From: Bisporella sp. PMI_857
Lineage: Eukaryota > Ascomycota > Leotiomycetes > Helotiales > Helotiaceae
NCBI GenBank assembly: GCA_021307315.1
Contig: JAJSPD010000024.1
Span: 310,001 to 374,000, forward strand
Direction: 5' to 3'
DNA: 64,000 nt
In this document: one piece after another, positions 48,402-59,547 of the stretch
Layout of the letters: each line of letters opens with the position of its first letter
How positions within the stretch are numbered: position 1 is the stretch's first letter
Notes under the pieces: model-generated
Told to the model about the DNA's origin: nothing
The model's input: only the letters and a program-made list of their open reading frames with translations
Database searches by the model: none
Made by a program: the position numbers and the translations under genes

Positions 48402-50198
48402 TCAAGTCTCAACCCACTTCCAGGTCTCAACTTTCTCGAAGCTTCTCGGCCAGTATTTTATCTTCACCTCCTGTCCGTTCCTCAAAACTGTGACCTGCAT
48501 CATATTCTCCAACGCATCACCTGCGGTCCAAAGCATCCACGAAGTCACGACCTTATCTCCCTCCTTTAGACCTGCTTGCTCCGCTCTGGATCCCTTCACC
48601 AATCCAGTAATAATCTTCTTTCTCAAAGAATTTGAGTCGAAGCCGGGCTCGAACTTTTCGACATCTTGTCTCACGAGCTTGAGACCATACTTCTCTAAAC
48701 AGTCGTGCGGTGGGACGATTAAGCTGCCGTTTTCCATAGCCTTACGACGTTTCTCTGTTTCATCTTTGCCGATTATTGAGGCGAGGAGGCTGTAAAATAC
48801 TTTGGAATTGTTTGCCTGGTGAGATATTTGTCGGCGGTACAATTCTAGGACAATACTGTCGATACCAAGTTTGCCATTGGTGGCTCGAGATATCAAGCCT
48901 TGCAACTGTGCAAGATAGATGAACCCACGATTGCTAATCATTCTGATTAGCATTCCCCAAAATCATGCATTGATACATTGTGGAGGAAAGGAAAGGAGAA
49001 GCCCTTACTACGGCGTCTTCGTCAATTCGAAAGTATCCCAAAAATGGTCCACCACATATTTCCACTCCATATCAATAGTGCTGGATGTATAATATGCCTG
49101 TGCATTATTATTCAAGTGCTTAACCAAGTAACTTTTATCTACTGCACCACCTTCGAACGGGGCTATACAAGCGTAGTAGTTTGCCCCCCCTTCATTATAC
49201 CATCCATCGTCTGCAAGTTCTGGAGTTAATAAAGGATACTCATGAACTATCTCGTGAGCAAGAAAGTCAGCAAGCCCATCTTCGGACTGCTCCTCTTCAG
49301 TACCGGGACTGTATTCCATCAAGAAAGCCTGATAGGCACCTGTCCCGCCGTGGCCAGCCCATACCCGACGGATGAATACCCTGAACGGGTTCACAGCGTC
49401 TCCAAAGAAACTGGCAATGGATTTGAAAAGCGACTTAGTCAGAGGAGCCGTACGGCTTATGTCATACGGAAGATCCCCGATCCAGTAGATCGCGAACTCT
49501 TGTCTCGTTTGTTTAGCAAGACTTTGTACCCTTTCGGAAGACCATGGTGGCCACCTCTGCAATGGTCCAGCAGCGAATGCACTACCCGCAATAACATCCT
49601 TAGGGCGGCCGGTGACGACATTTTTCAGACCATCTCCAAGTGAACATGCCACACTTTAGAGTATCGACCCGGTCAGTATTCGTTCAGCAATGTCATCCTA
49701 CAGTCAGCGATCGACTTACCGGGTTCCAGCTGGTGCAGAATCCGGAATTATCCAGTCAATCTGTACGTCCCAAGGCTCATCGGACGGAGGATATGGAAGA
49801 AAACCTTGTCCCCCTCCGAAAACACCGCCTTGGTCAGTCCTGAGGTCAATCCGAGGACCGACTGGGGTATTAACATCTGTTTTTCTAGGCTCAGCAACGA
49901 ACCTGACCACGATCTCTCCCACAGGATCGCGGAATGCACTCCATGTTCTTCGCGCATCTGCTTCCTCAGTATCCGAATACGATAAAGGTAACTTTCCCGC
50001 ATCGTCAGTTGCAGATAGTGCATCATCGTCATACTGTAGGGTAGGTGTAGGGCCGTTGTTTAAAAGTAGTGTGAGCAGCGGGTTTCTAGCTTTTGGCTGC
50101 AGGCCGCCTAGTTGAAGCGTAACACTGATTGCGCTCACAGTATTCTCATCGTCGAAGTGGAGTGCCAAGATTGCCCGGTAGGAGGGTAAAATAATCAT
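48402..50198 (-). CDS. M61-like metallopeptidase with C-terminal PDZ domain
   Basis: Exons on the minus strand: 50198-49720, 49653-49009 and 48933-48402; 551 residues. Three domains resemble M61 (glycyl aminopeptidase-like) proteins: an N-terminal beta-rich domain (LALHFDDENTVSAISVTLQL onward), a zinc peptidase domain with HEIVHEY and, about 20 residues later, WYNEGGANYYA (HExxH plus the third ligand Glu), and a PDZ domain (ITGLVKGSRAEQAGLKEGDK). Exon phases fit exactly. The start at 50198 (MIILPSYRAILAL) is the first in-frame ATG after an upstream stop; an additional upstream exon cannot be ruled out. No clear signal peptide exists. In bacteria such proteins are periplasmic or cytosolic aminopeptidases; the fungal substrate is not known. 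Confidence 0.9.
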
Positions 50199-51117
50199 TA
50201 TTGCGTATAGTCGATTTTGGCCAGGGAGGGAGTTCAAGTTCACATAACATTGTCTATGATCCCCTTGCCGTGAGTTTATAAGTTGGGGCTCTTTTAAATC
50301 AAGAGGTCTGAAGACGTTGACATTCAAACCCCACCTGCCTAAGGTGGATTAATGGCAGCTTCAGTCAAGCACTCTCTCCAATCATTGAGAGGAAAATTGT
50401 GAGGCCTGCTTATAAATTGGTACAACCATTGGTGCCTGGAATAAAGGAGGTGCAACAAATAAGCGAGCATTTTCCGATACCCAGATTTGCTTTAAAATTG
50501 TCGTATGGCTATGAACAATGTGTGAAATAAAACAAATCTCAATAGTTTTATCTCTGAATCATATATTTGGAGATTCGATCTCACTTGCCTAGTTAATGCC
50601 CAAGAAGACGGGCCAAGAGGACACGAAGAGCTAACTTGATATATCAGATGTCGCCGGTCGGTATCAATATATCATGTTAATCTAAACATTGGTGTTCAGT
50701 AACTCGATACAATCCGTTCTCAATGTAACGTCTCTACAGTGCTTGTGATGTTGGGTTGGACAAGGATGACCGAGAAATTCTGGCACAAGTATCAATTTTA
50801 TATCTTGGCCACTCCACCACTGGGCTTCCGACGGTCGCTGCCACTGTTCGCTCCAACAATAGCCAGATAGTCGCTTCCATCGTTGTTTATGGAACCGCTT
50901 TCGGTGTGTGCACTGGTCTGCTATTCTTCAACTCCAGAGCGACAGTTTTCCAAAGGCACTACACCAACGTGCTTCACACTGCCATAATAATTTGAACCAA
51001 GGCATCAACTCCAACTTCCTACCCTCCATTTAGGTCAAGATTCGAAGGCCTTCCTTGATCTTAATCTATTACTCGCGTCTAGGCTCTAGAAAATGCATAC
51101 CAAGATAAAACGCCGAT
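50199..51117. other. Intergenic, upstream of M61-like gene
   Basis: Promoter side of the peptidase gene. One 79-codon plus-strand frame (50756-50995, with a hydrophobic segment IVASIVVYGTAFGVCTGLLF) has no ATG support in a clean context and no known family; I do not call it a gene. Confidence 0.45.
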
Positions 51118-51543
51118 ATGGCTCCATTCCTGTTTCTTGGCCAGTCTGCGGTTGCGGGCCCATGGGGTGGAAGGAAGTTTGTGAATAGCGTAGGACGTAC
51201 CCGGCTCTGGCTTAATGAAATTATCATACTATTTGAGAACAAGCCTGAGTGGCGTACTAAAAAGCCTATGGCATATGTCAATGCGCCCTCAAATATGCTT
51301 CCTACTATCTATGTCATGTATTGCGATGGAATTCTTAACTATGAAGAGCTGCCGGTTATTCTTTGTAAAGGTGACAAGGATCTGCATATCAATGAGGGTG
51401 AGAGACTTGAGTTCTGGGTCAGCGCCAGTGTTGGAGGAGATGGCCTCGTCAAAATATACCGCTGGTATAGTGCGAGGCTTCTGTATAATATTGACATCAT
51501 GATGGCAGCATTTGGAAGGGTTCAGTGGTGCGAAGAGAAGTAA
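51118..51543 (+). CDS. Hypothetical protein, 141 aa
   Basis: An ATG-started frame without introns (MAPFLFLGQSAVAGPWGG...). It has a hydrophobic start that is too polar after residue 10 for a convincing signal peptide, and a varied, globular composition with several Trp and Cys. I recognise no family or motif. The next 3.7 kb contain no gene, and the region shows signs of decay elsewhere, so it may be a chance frame or a fragment of a former gene. Confidence 0.4.
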   Translation: MAPFLFLGQSAVAGPWGGRKFVNSVGRTRLWLNEIIILFENKPEWRTKKPMAYVNAPSNMLPTIYVMYCDGILNYEELPVILCKGDKDLHINEGERLEFWVSASVGGDGLVKIYRWYSARLLYNIDIMMAAFGRVQWCEEK

Positions 51544-54500
51544 CCTCAACTTTGATCTCTAGCCTAAGGCTGCCACATTCTAGTCTCAGCTTCTGATGAT
51601 GTCGCCTGCTACCGACATCCGCTGTTTTCCATCATTTGTGATACAGAATCCGATATTGATTACAAGCAAGAACAAAGGCAGAAACAAGAAATATAAAGCA
51701 AGGAAAGATACCTCTGTAAATGTTTGCGATAGAAGCCTACAAAAATGATGACAACACTGTACAGATTGATAACGTCTATGGTGGTATCTCCATATTGAAG
51801 GATGTGGGCCTGTCAGAAGGTCAACACAAGGTTTACCTCTGGAACTTGCTCACTTCGAAGGCAATGGCAAGGCAAAATATCAAGTGACTAGCTTCGATTA
51901 AGAAGATGATCGGCTTTGATTTCTGCTACCCCACGCCCTCGCTTGAAGACGTCCAGGGTAAGAGCTCAACCTATCCAAGAGTATTGGAATCTGGCCACCG
52001 AATCACCGAGATGTTGCCTTGGGGTGCGTCAACAAGGATTGCTCGTCATGTTACGTTGTACTAGCTATATCAAGGATCTAAGCTACATATTACGAGTCAT
52101 AGACGTATAGTTGACATGTTTCCCAACAATGAGCAGGGTCAAATTCAGCAGCCTAGATATTCACTGTCTAGGCATCTGAAACTACTGAGAATAGAAGTGG
52201 GAGTTCACGTACAGAAAGCATAAGCCGCTGGTGAGAGAAGCACCTCTTACAGATATGCAACTTTCGTGAATTTAATGGAAGAAGCTCTATCCGTAGCTTG
52301 CCTGACAAACCAGGATGTGCATCGTTGAGGCGGAACGTCTCTTTATCGTGGCGGACGATATCAGATGGAGCTAATCCCGCCATGGGCGTATCGATTTTGC
52401 CGGTAGGATCGAGCTCTCGGAGAATAAATAGCCTACCGGTCAGACACCGGTCTCCAGAAAGAGCATTGACTCAAGGCAACCGGGAAAGGACCGGGAAGGG
52501 GACTGCTTTTGACATCACATCTTCAAACGGCCAACTACGGCCATCAGTAGTTTTCTAATCTGCCCCAAAATACGCAATGGCTCGCCTAGAAGTTTCATGC
52601 TCTAAGCAACCCCCCCCCCCCCCAGCATCGACTCGACCATGCAAATGTGCTTGGTATTGTAAACGCACTTTTTTCCGACTTTGGGGCACGTGACCAGGAT
52701 TAAGAGGAAGTGGATGCACTTAAAGCGCCGCACGATGTAGTCATCCTCTAGCTGGACACAAGTACTAAGCGAAATAACTCAGCAAGGTAAACAGTGGCTT
52801 AAGGAATACTTGCCATGGCGAGGTGAAGGCGTGTTATGACCAATCACAAAAGAGCAGCAATATTAAGGAGGGGTGTGCTGCTGCGGAATGCCCAGCAGTC
52901 AGCCTTGAGCCTCTCCAGCTTGACAAGCATCAACGGGTTCCGACACCGACTATCTATCACCTTAGTTATGTACTGTAATCCGGCAAGCAGTAAGCGATTG
53001 TACGATGGGTAATTGGAAATATTGCATCATGGAGTTGGACTGTAGGACTTCGGGAAAATCTAGGTGATGACCGATGATTCAATAAAGTGTGGACACCGTC
53101 GAGTCACAGGAAGTGCGTGGGATGGTCTCCGTATTGAGAAAGACTTCCTTGACTCTGATTCGTACAGGTTCTGGTGGCTTGTATGCATGTGGTGCTAGTC
53201 CAGTGAGTATGGTTTTCTTGATACTGGAAAGTGACCTGGTCATGATTGAATCTCGAGTCGAATGGATCAGATTACGCATTTGTTAGTTATGTCCAGCATG
53301 GGTACCTGCGTGAAGCCGTGAAGAATCGACTGTCTTGGATGGAAGGACGAATGGCTGTCGTCACAAGGCTTCTGGGCATGTCTCCTTTCCCGCACCAGCA
53401 GCTCAGCGCGGCAAATGAGATTCCTCCTCCCAGTCAACATGCCGTACACGTACATTTACTTACAGTACAATGCAAGAAACATGATCAAATTTCCTATGCA
53501 AGCACGGCGGGAGCTACTGCGGCAGCGGTGGTTCGCAGCAGGAGAAGAGAGTGGCTCAGGAGAGCATATCCTGGATGGGAGGAATTGGAAGCTTTGGGCC
53601 AAGGAGGAAGCAGGAATGATGGTGGTGGAATGGCAGTGCAGTCCGTGTTGCTGTTTGTCTCGCTTGTCGCTGTCTCAACAGGGGATAGCGGGGGCTTAGC
53701 AAACACTCCCTGTATCACCCGGTATTTTCAGGTAGCACAACACCAGAAGCCACCCTTCAATGAGATACTGTATAGTACAGCAGTCGAGTATCCACCCCCT
53801 CTAAAACGCATCGTCATCTCCCTGCACCGTGCAAATGCTTGCAGTAGCCTATTTGGCGGGATAGACGCCATTCAGGGCTGAAGAATCAACTCACCAACGA
53901 TGGCCTGGCCAGACTAATGGAAATTACTGGCGAGGCGCTGGCCGAATCTGCGTCCTTGAGTTTTGTCGCATCCAGAGAATCTTTTGGGCGACTTAGTGGC
54001 CAGCAAACGACCAGCCATGTGAAGCAATTAATATTTGGGTATATGAAACATGCAGCCACCAGCGACATGCAGCCATCGGTCGTGCCAGAGTAAGGGTATC
54101 AAGTAATCGGTACAGATACATGTTAGCAACCGGTAAACTAAACAATTGCGCATCCTCCCGATAGACTGGGACGGCCTGCGAACGGACAATGATGTTTGTT
54201 GCTCGCCGGATCTATTTGCGTATTCGCCATCAACAGGCAGTGTGAGGCAGTCTTTGGGTGATAGCGGGACGCTAACCTAAACACCAACAACCCATTTTCA
54301 GGACCGGTTGACGCTTTAAGACAGGCATTTTGGTATTCCTGCCATCTCAATAGCACTGGGAACGAGTTCGTTTCAACACCCCATCCTCCCCAAAGGTCCA
54401 GGACGCGCTGACTCCTTTTTTTTTTTCGGAGTCTTCGACCTGGTTCCTGTGCTGCTGCTGGGGGGGGAAGCCAAAGTGTGGCTTTCGACTCAGCCCAGGA

Positions 54501-55244
54501 GGGCTGTGGGTGACAGGCCTTGAATTTCCCTGGGATGGGTTTCTGTGTAAAAGTGGCTTGACCGACATCATGATCGAATCAGATCACCTTCAACCATCAC
54601 TAAACTGGGGGGGTCCTGTGGTTCGATTTCCCGACCCCAAATATTTGGGGAGTGGGCCCTGCCGGTGAACCCTGGTACTGTCCCTGGTAGTCATACGGAC
54701 AGAACCACTTACATATCGAGAAACTAGGCAGACAGGACTCACTCACCAGACCCCATCGGAGAATACTTAATTCAACAATTTCCCTCCATCTTGTCACTTC
54801 TCCTTTCTGTTTGTTATATATCTGGCATCAATCCTTCCATCAGGTCACTGCCCGAAGCATTGATCCTATATTGCGCATTACTCAGATATCAGATTTGCAT
54901 ATAAGGATCCGCCTTCCTTCTCACTTCAGCCTCCTCCTCGACTTAGATCAGTACATCATCCCCACCCCAATTCTCATCAACTATACCAACACTTCTTTCC
55001 ACATGTCGACTCCATGTCTTTGAGACACCACATCGACCCAGGAGTGCGCTTATTATTTGTCCCAGACATCGGAGACTGACACTCACTCGTTGTGATATCC
55101 AGCTAAGATATCTCTATATCAACCACAGAGCACCACTCTTTCGAAAAAAGAGTTATACAAACACATCCACCGATCTGAATAACCAGACGAAATCGATATA
55201 CGTTTACGCCAAACCAATCTAGCAGAGAATCTTCCGCCTTCACC
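51544..55244. other. Gene-poor stretch of 3.7 kb
   Basis: No gene could be built by splicing. A run of 14 C lies at 52610-52623 and T- and G-runs occur near 54415-54430 and 54462-54470. The largest frame (53246-53881, plus) starts at a non-ATG codon and has no domain. The last part, pyrimidine-rich before 55245, is probably the promoter and 5' UTR of the next gene. Confidence 0.5.
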
Positions 55245-56216
55245 ATGTGTGTCACCAACATCTATATTGACCGTTACCCAGACGGGAACGAGATCGAATA
55301 CACCGAGCGGTCTCTCTGCATTAATGGTCGCCCAGATCGACCATGCCCAAGTCATTCTCATATGACACACTACAGGAAAATCGGGACTACGCGGCTAAAC
55401 AACCCAATCTATCCCAATACCCCTCCTCGATCTTCAGAAGGTTCCCATCGCACCGAGTCCCCTGCAACATCAGAAGACAGTGGCCGTCACCGACGAAGAC
55501 ACAGCAAAGACTCGCTCAAGGCAACCCGCCAACACCGGAAAGAGCGCATCATCATCGTTGACGCTCCTCCAACTTCACGTACACCTCCTCAGTCTTTTCC
55601 ACAACACTTCACTCCTCCATCCTCTCCACCAAGCTACAGACGCCCAGTTAGCCGACCTATCATCGTGGATGAACGAACCATTCATCCTCAGCGCCCTCGA
55701 ACTCCTTCATTTGGGGCGGTAGTTGGTGATCGGACTCGCCCTATCCCGATTTCTATCCCTACCACCACTCAAATACCAAGACGGGAAACTCCCGCATACG
55801 TTCGGCCAGCCTTTGAGCCACGCGCTGACAGAGAGCATGAGGTGTTCGAGAGCAGGGAGGAACGACAGGCTAGACGCGCAGCCGAGCAAGACGCTGAAGT
55901 ACGACGGGCTCAGCGCATTGCAGACCATAACAGAATCATCAACTCTCGCACCGCAGTTCCAGTAACCAATAGCGCTCGTCCAAGCGTGAGGCCATCTATC
56001 CGGCCCGTAGTTACCAATGCACAGACGCTACCAAACATGATGGACAGAATGACCTTGGACCCTCGGAGGGCTTCAAGAGAGCTTGATCCTACGGATACCG
56101 AACTTATGCAGCAGAGATTGAGAGAGAGACAGATGCCTAAGCGACGATTCTCTATTGGGGTGGGAGAGCGTAGGCTGAGCTTGGGTTATCCACCAGACGT
56201 TTATCGATGGGCATGA
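55245..56216 (+). CDS. Conserved fungal disordered protein, 323 aa
   Basis: A single-exon gene with a clear N-terminus: MCVTNIYIDRYPDGNEIEYT followed by RSLCINGRPDRPCP. I recognise this start as shared by many Pezizomycotina proteins of unknown function. The rest is Arg/Ser/Pro/Thr-rich and disordered (RSSEGSHRTESPATSEDSGR; TPPSSPPSYRRPVSRP), with a basic, Glu-rich helix (REERQARRAAEQDAEVRRAQ) and a terminal motif KRRFSIGVGERRLSLGYPPD that is probably conserved. It has no signal peptide, membrane helix or catalytic motif. Low-complexity, RS-like composition suggests an interaction or regulatory role, but nothing more can be said. Confidence 0.82.
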   Translation: MCVTNIYIDRYPDGNEIEYTERSLCINGRPDRPCPSHSHMTHYRKIGTTRLNNPIYPNTPPRSSEGSHRTESPATSEDSGRHRRRHSKDSLKATRQHRKERIIIVDAPPTSRTPPQSFPQHFTPPSSPPSYRRPVSRPIIVDERTIHPQRPRTPSFGAVVGDRTRPIPISIPTTTQIPRRETPAYVRPAFEPRADREHEVFESREERQARRAAEQDAEVRRAQRIADHNRIINSRTAVPVTNSARPSVRPSIRPVVTNAQTLPNMMDRMTLDPRRASRELDPTDTELMQQRLRERQMPKRRFSIGVGERRLSLGYPPDVYRWA

Positions 56217-56962
56217 GATCTTGGCTTGTGATTTTTTTTCTTTCTTTTTTTCTTGGGACATTCCTTATATCATGTATTTCCTTCTACTCGCGGTGTCATC
56301 GATGCATGTTTTTAATCTCAGAATGATTTGTGATTGCGGGTTCGCTTATGTGTAGGGAATGTCTGCTGCAGTTTAATGTATGAGAAAGTTTAGCACATTG
56401 ATGTCCAAGAAAAGAAAAATAGAGAAAAAATGTCAATTCGTCCAACCTGGTCAATAGATGTTTCTACAATACACAGTCCTTACCTCAATTACATAAGCGT
56501 TCCATTTCATTTTGTGCTGTTTCCCTTTAGGCTTAGAACTAGCTCAATGAATACGCCCCACTTGCGGGTTGTCCCAATCTCGGTCATGCCCGTCTTCCTC
56601 GTAAACTTCTCTCTCCTGTTCAGAAATTAAGATTTTACTGATTCTGGTCTGTGGTCGTTTGATACTTAGTCTGCTGCAGCCCCGAATAGCGATGTCATGT
56701 TGGTAAAGTTTCACAGAAACAATTAATGGGGTTCTAACCGCCCTCAGCACTGCTGTGTGGCTAATAATATCATCCAACTGGCCAAAAGGAGGTCGATATG
56801 CGACTAGGAGCTCAAGGCCATCTTCAGGCACGAGAAAGTTGGTTTTAGGATGACAGTATGGATGAAGGAGCTTGTTCGAATTACTTCACTTCTAGCACTT
56901 GCAATTATTATTTCCCCCCTTTTCTTTCCGTGTTTTCCCCTTGGTAGCCAATCTATTTTAAT
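56217..56962. other. Intergenic
   Basis: 3' flank of the disordered-protein gene and the upstream side of the HET pseudogene. The T-rich tract near 56228-56252 may belong to the 3' UTR. Nothing more is recognised. Confidence 0.5.
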
Positions 56963-58799
56963 ATGTCCTCAGAAGATGTGTTCAAATATACGCCTTTACC
57001 GCCCGACCATATTAGAATTTTAAGAATTCTGCCCTTTGACGATCGCCATGGCAGGGTACAATGTATCTCAAAAGTTATCGGCCTCGAAGATCCAGACCGC
57101 TACATCTTTTGAGCCATGCCAGATGTCTAGGGAACTCCCATGATGGATAAACCAATCTGTGTTGATGGAAAGGCTGTTATTACGACACAATTGGTCATCG
57201 ACCCAGTTTCACAACTAAGAACCAACTTAAAGAGGCATGGAGCAACTGTTTCCAACGAATAGCTATGGGTCGACGTCATCTCCATTAACCAGAAAGACCC
57301 AGCCGAGAGGGCTTCACAAGTCGGCTTCATGGGCAAGATCTACCAATGGGCTAATGCCGTCCACATCTGGCTCGGCAAAGCCACAATTGATAGTGGACTA
57401 GCCATCGATCTCATCCGCAAGCTCAAAATAGAACTACCATATATCCGCTCGGCAAAGGAGATCGAAGCTGGACTTTCTGGAGAGCGGCCCTTAGCTCAAG
57501 ATCCGTCCTGGCTGGCCCTGGGTAAGCTTCTAAGCCACCCATGATTCACACGTATCTGGGTCGTCCAGGAAGTTGTGCTTGCTACACATCCGGTCTCGTT
57601 CATGTGGTGCAAAGCGGTTCGAATGGGAGGACTTCGAAAGCCTCATGGATCATCTTTCAAGGTTGCGTTTGCTTTCCCGAACGTCGACCGCTGTCTTCGG
57701 AGGATCAAGTCTCGCTCAAACATATTGTATCAGTGTATAAAAGGCGCAAAACTGGCTGAAGGGTGACAAGCTGGACCTGACTTCCGCACTACAGCTTGTT
57801 GGCTTTTCGTTCCAGGCGACAAATCCCAAGGATTAGAGATATGGTCTGTATGGTATGGCTAGCGGTATCGGCAGCGCGGTGCTAGCACCTGATTATGGAA
57901 AGCCTGTGGAGAGCATCTATACTGATACAACGCGTTATCTGTATTTCAAGAAGAATTGTCTTGACCTTTTGGAGAACGCCGGCATCGCACAACAAGGGAA
58001 TCCTAAGCTTCCAACATGGGCGCCAGACTTCAACACTCTCCAAAAGGGGGCATCACTTGAGCGCTAGGCGCCGCATATCTATGTTTACAATGCATCTGGA
58101 AGCTGGAAAGCAGATGTCGACTTTGATAGCCAGTCGAATGCAATGGTGGTCTATGCTACGGTCGTCGGTTCGGTGCAAATCTTGGGGGATCACATAACAA
58201 GCATCAGGTCAATGGAAGAGCTACGAGTACGGATCAGGAATGCCTTCAGCTTCGTGAAACAATACAACTCGGGCCGTAGGCATGCCGGTCTGGTTGAGGC
58301 GGATGTATGGAGGACTCTAATAGGCAACATCTCCCATCTCGACAAAGACGGCATTCCCACAAGCCCAGATAATTCCTCCAAGACGCTGCTCCGTTACCAG
58401 AAGACCCTGCCAATACTCAAAGATTGGATCAACGGACCAGAAGATACCGAAGCAAAGTGGCTCAGGCAACTCATATTCTCCTCGGGAAAAAGAACCAGCG
58501 AGGAGTATGACACATGGGATTGCGCTCAAGTAATTCTGGACACCATCTGGACTCTTGCTGAAAGACGAAGCTTCGGCGTTGCCGCTGGCTGCGCTGGGCT
58601 GTTTCCTGCAATGGCTATAGCTGGGGATGAGGTTGCCGTTGTGAAGGGGTTGAGCGTTCCGCTTGTAATAAGGCGATGTGGTGGCGGACAAGCGAAATGC
58701 CCGGTCAAACACGCTGTAGTGGGTGCTTGCTATGTTCATGGATATATGGATGGCGAACGGATGGCGGGTCTATCACTGGGTAGGATCACACTTGTATAA
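56963..58799 (+). pseudogene. HET-domain (heterokaryon incompatibility) pseudogene
   Basis: The gene can be followed from an ATG at 56963 to a stop at 58799. HET-domain landmarks are intact as protein text: LWVDVISINQKDPAERASQV, IYQWANAVHIWLGKA and FTRIWVVQEVVLA. In-frame stop codons break it at 57110, 57128, 57260, 57542 and 57764; the frame then shifts between 57764 and about 57830, and further stops lie near 57830 and at 58065. The C-terminal part (to RITLV) is otherwise continuous. Intact HET proteins trigger non-self recognition cell death between fungal strains; this copy cannot encode a functional one. At least one stop replaces the Trp expected in the family before FTRIWVVQEV. Whether the decay is RIP-type or ordinary drift needs an alignment. 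Confidence 0.9.
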
Positions 58800-59547
58800 T
58801 AACATTCAATTTTTAGCAAATTATGTTTTTAAGTCCAATTTAGTCCGACGACTCTTCGGCAACCACTTAAGAAATTCTATTCATTTTCACTCACAACGCT
58901 TGAAAGTAGAAAGTCCATTACAAAGCTTACTTCAAACATATACCTAGTTTGGCTCTTTCTCGCCTAGTTCTTAAATTGCAACCCGAGAGTGTGCCTGTGT
59001 GCCTGGGCCCGCACGGCCCGCTCGGGTAGCTCTAGCCCATCCCAGACCACATACCCGGCGGAAGATTTCCGCGTCCGTTCACTTTTTGACGACTCACAGC
59101 TTTCGAAAATGGCGTGTGGCGCCTTACCCCGCCAGATCCGACAACGGCAGTCGGATCGGGAGAAGCTACCCCGCTGGGGAAATGACACCCCTTCTTAGAA
59201 AGAACATCAAAAAATATTGAAGAACTTCGCAAGCAAATCCGGGGAACGCTGAGATACTTGGAAATAGTTTAAGGTTGTTGAGAATTTTGAGAGTTAACAG
59301 CAGGAACAAGATGTATACGTGAGTGCTCTTCTCACTGTTCCTTCCTCCCACAGCGCAGTGAAAACGAGGGAGATATAAATGGGGGTCGTGCTTCGGCGCT
59401 AGATGATGTTGGCTTTCCAGGATATCTCAAGAGATGACCCCATGAAGATATAGAGTCGAGTTTAAATAACCGCTTCTCTTTATTCTGAGAAACGTTTCTG
59501 ACCTCTTCATTCGTGCTCAATCATGTACGGTTTCTAACTCAACATAG
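58800..59547. other. Upstream region of ThDP-dependent enzyme gene
   Basis: Contains a GC-rich patch around 58990-59170 in an otherwise AT-rich flank and the inverted repeat described separately. The first exon with the start codon of the next gene should be here, but I could not identify it. Confidence 0.45.
59135..59157. promoter_or_regulatory. Inverted repeat resembling a Zn2Cys6 binding site
   Basis: GATCCGAC (59135-59142) and GTCGGATC (59150-59157) are perfect inverted arms around a 7-nt spacer. The central part has the form CCG-N11-CGG, the geometry used by many fungal Zn2Cys6 regulators. It lies about 400 bp upstream of the first visible exon of the ThDP enzyme gene. Function is inference. 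Confidence 0.35.

Noticed and set aside
53246..53881. Plus-strand frame of 211 codons in the gene-poor stretch
   Set aside because: It begins at a non-ATG codon, has no family resemblance and no splice structure.
54601..54680. tRNA-like B-box word GGTTCGATTTC
   Set aside because: No matching A box, acceptor stem or cloverleaf can be drawn around it.
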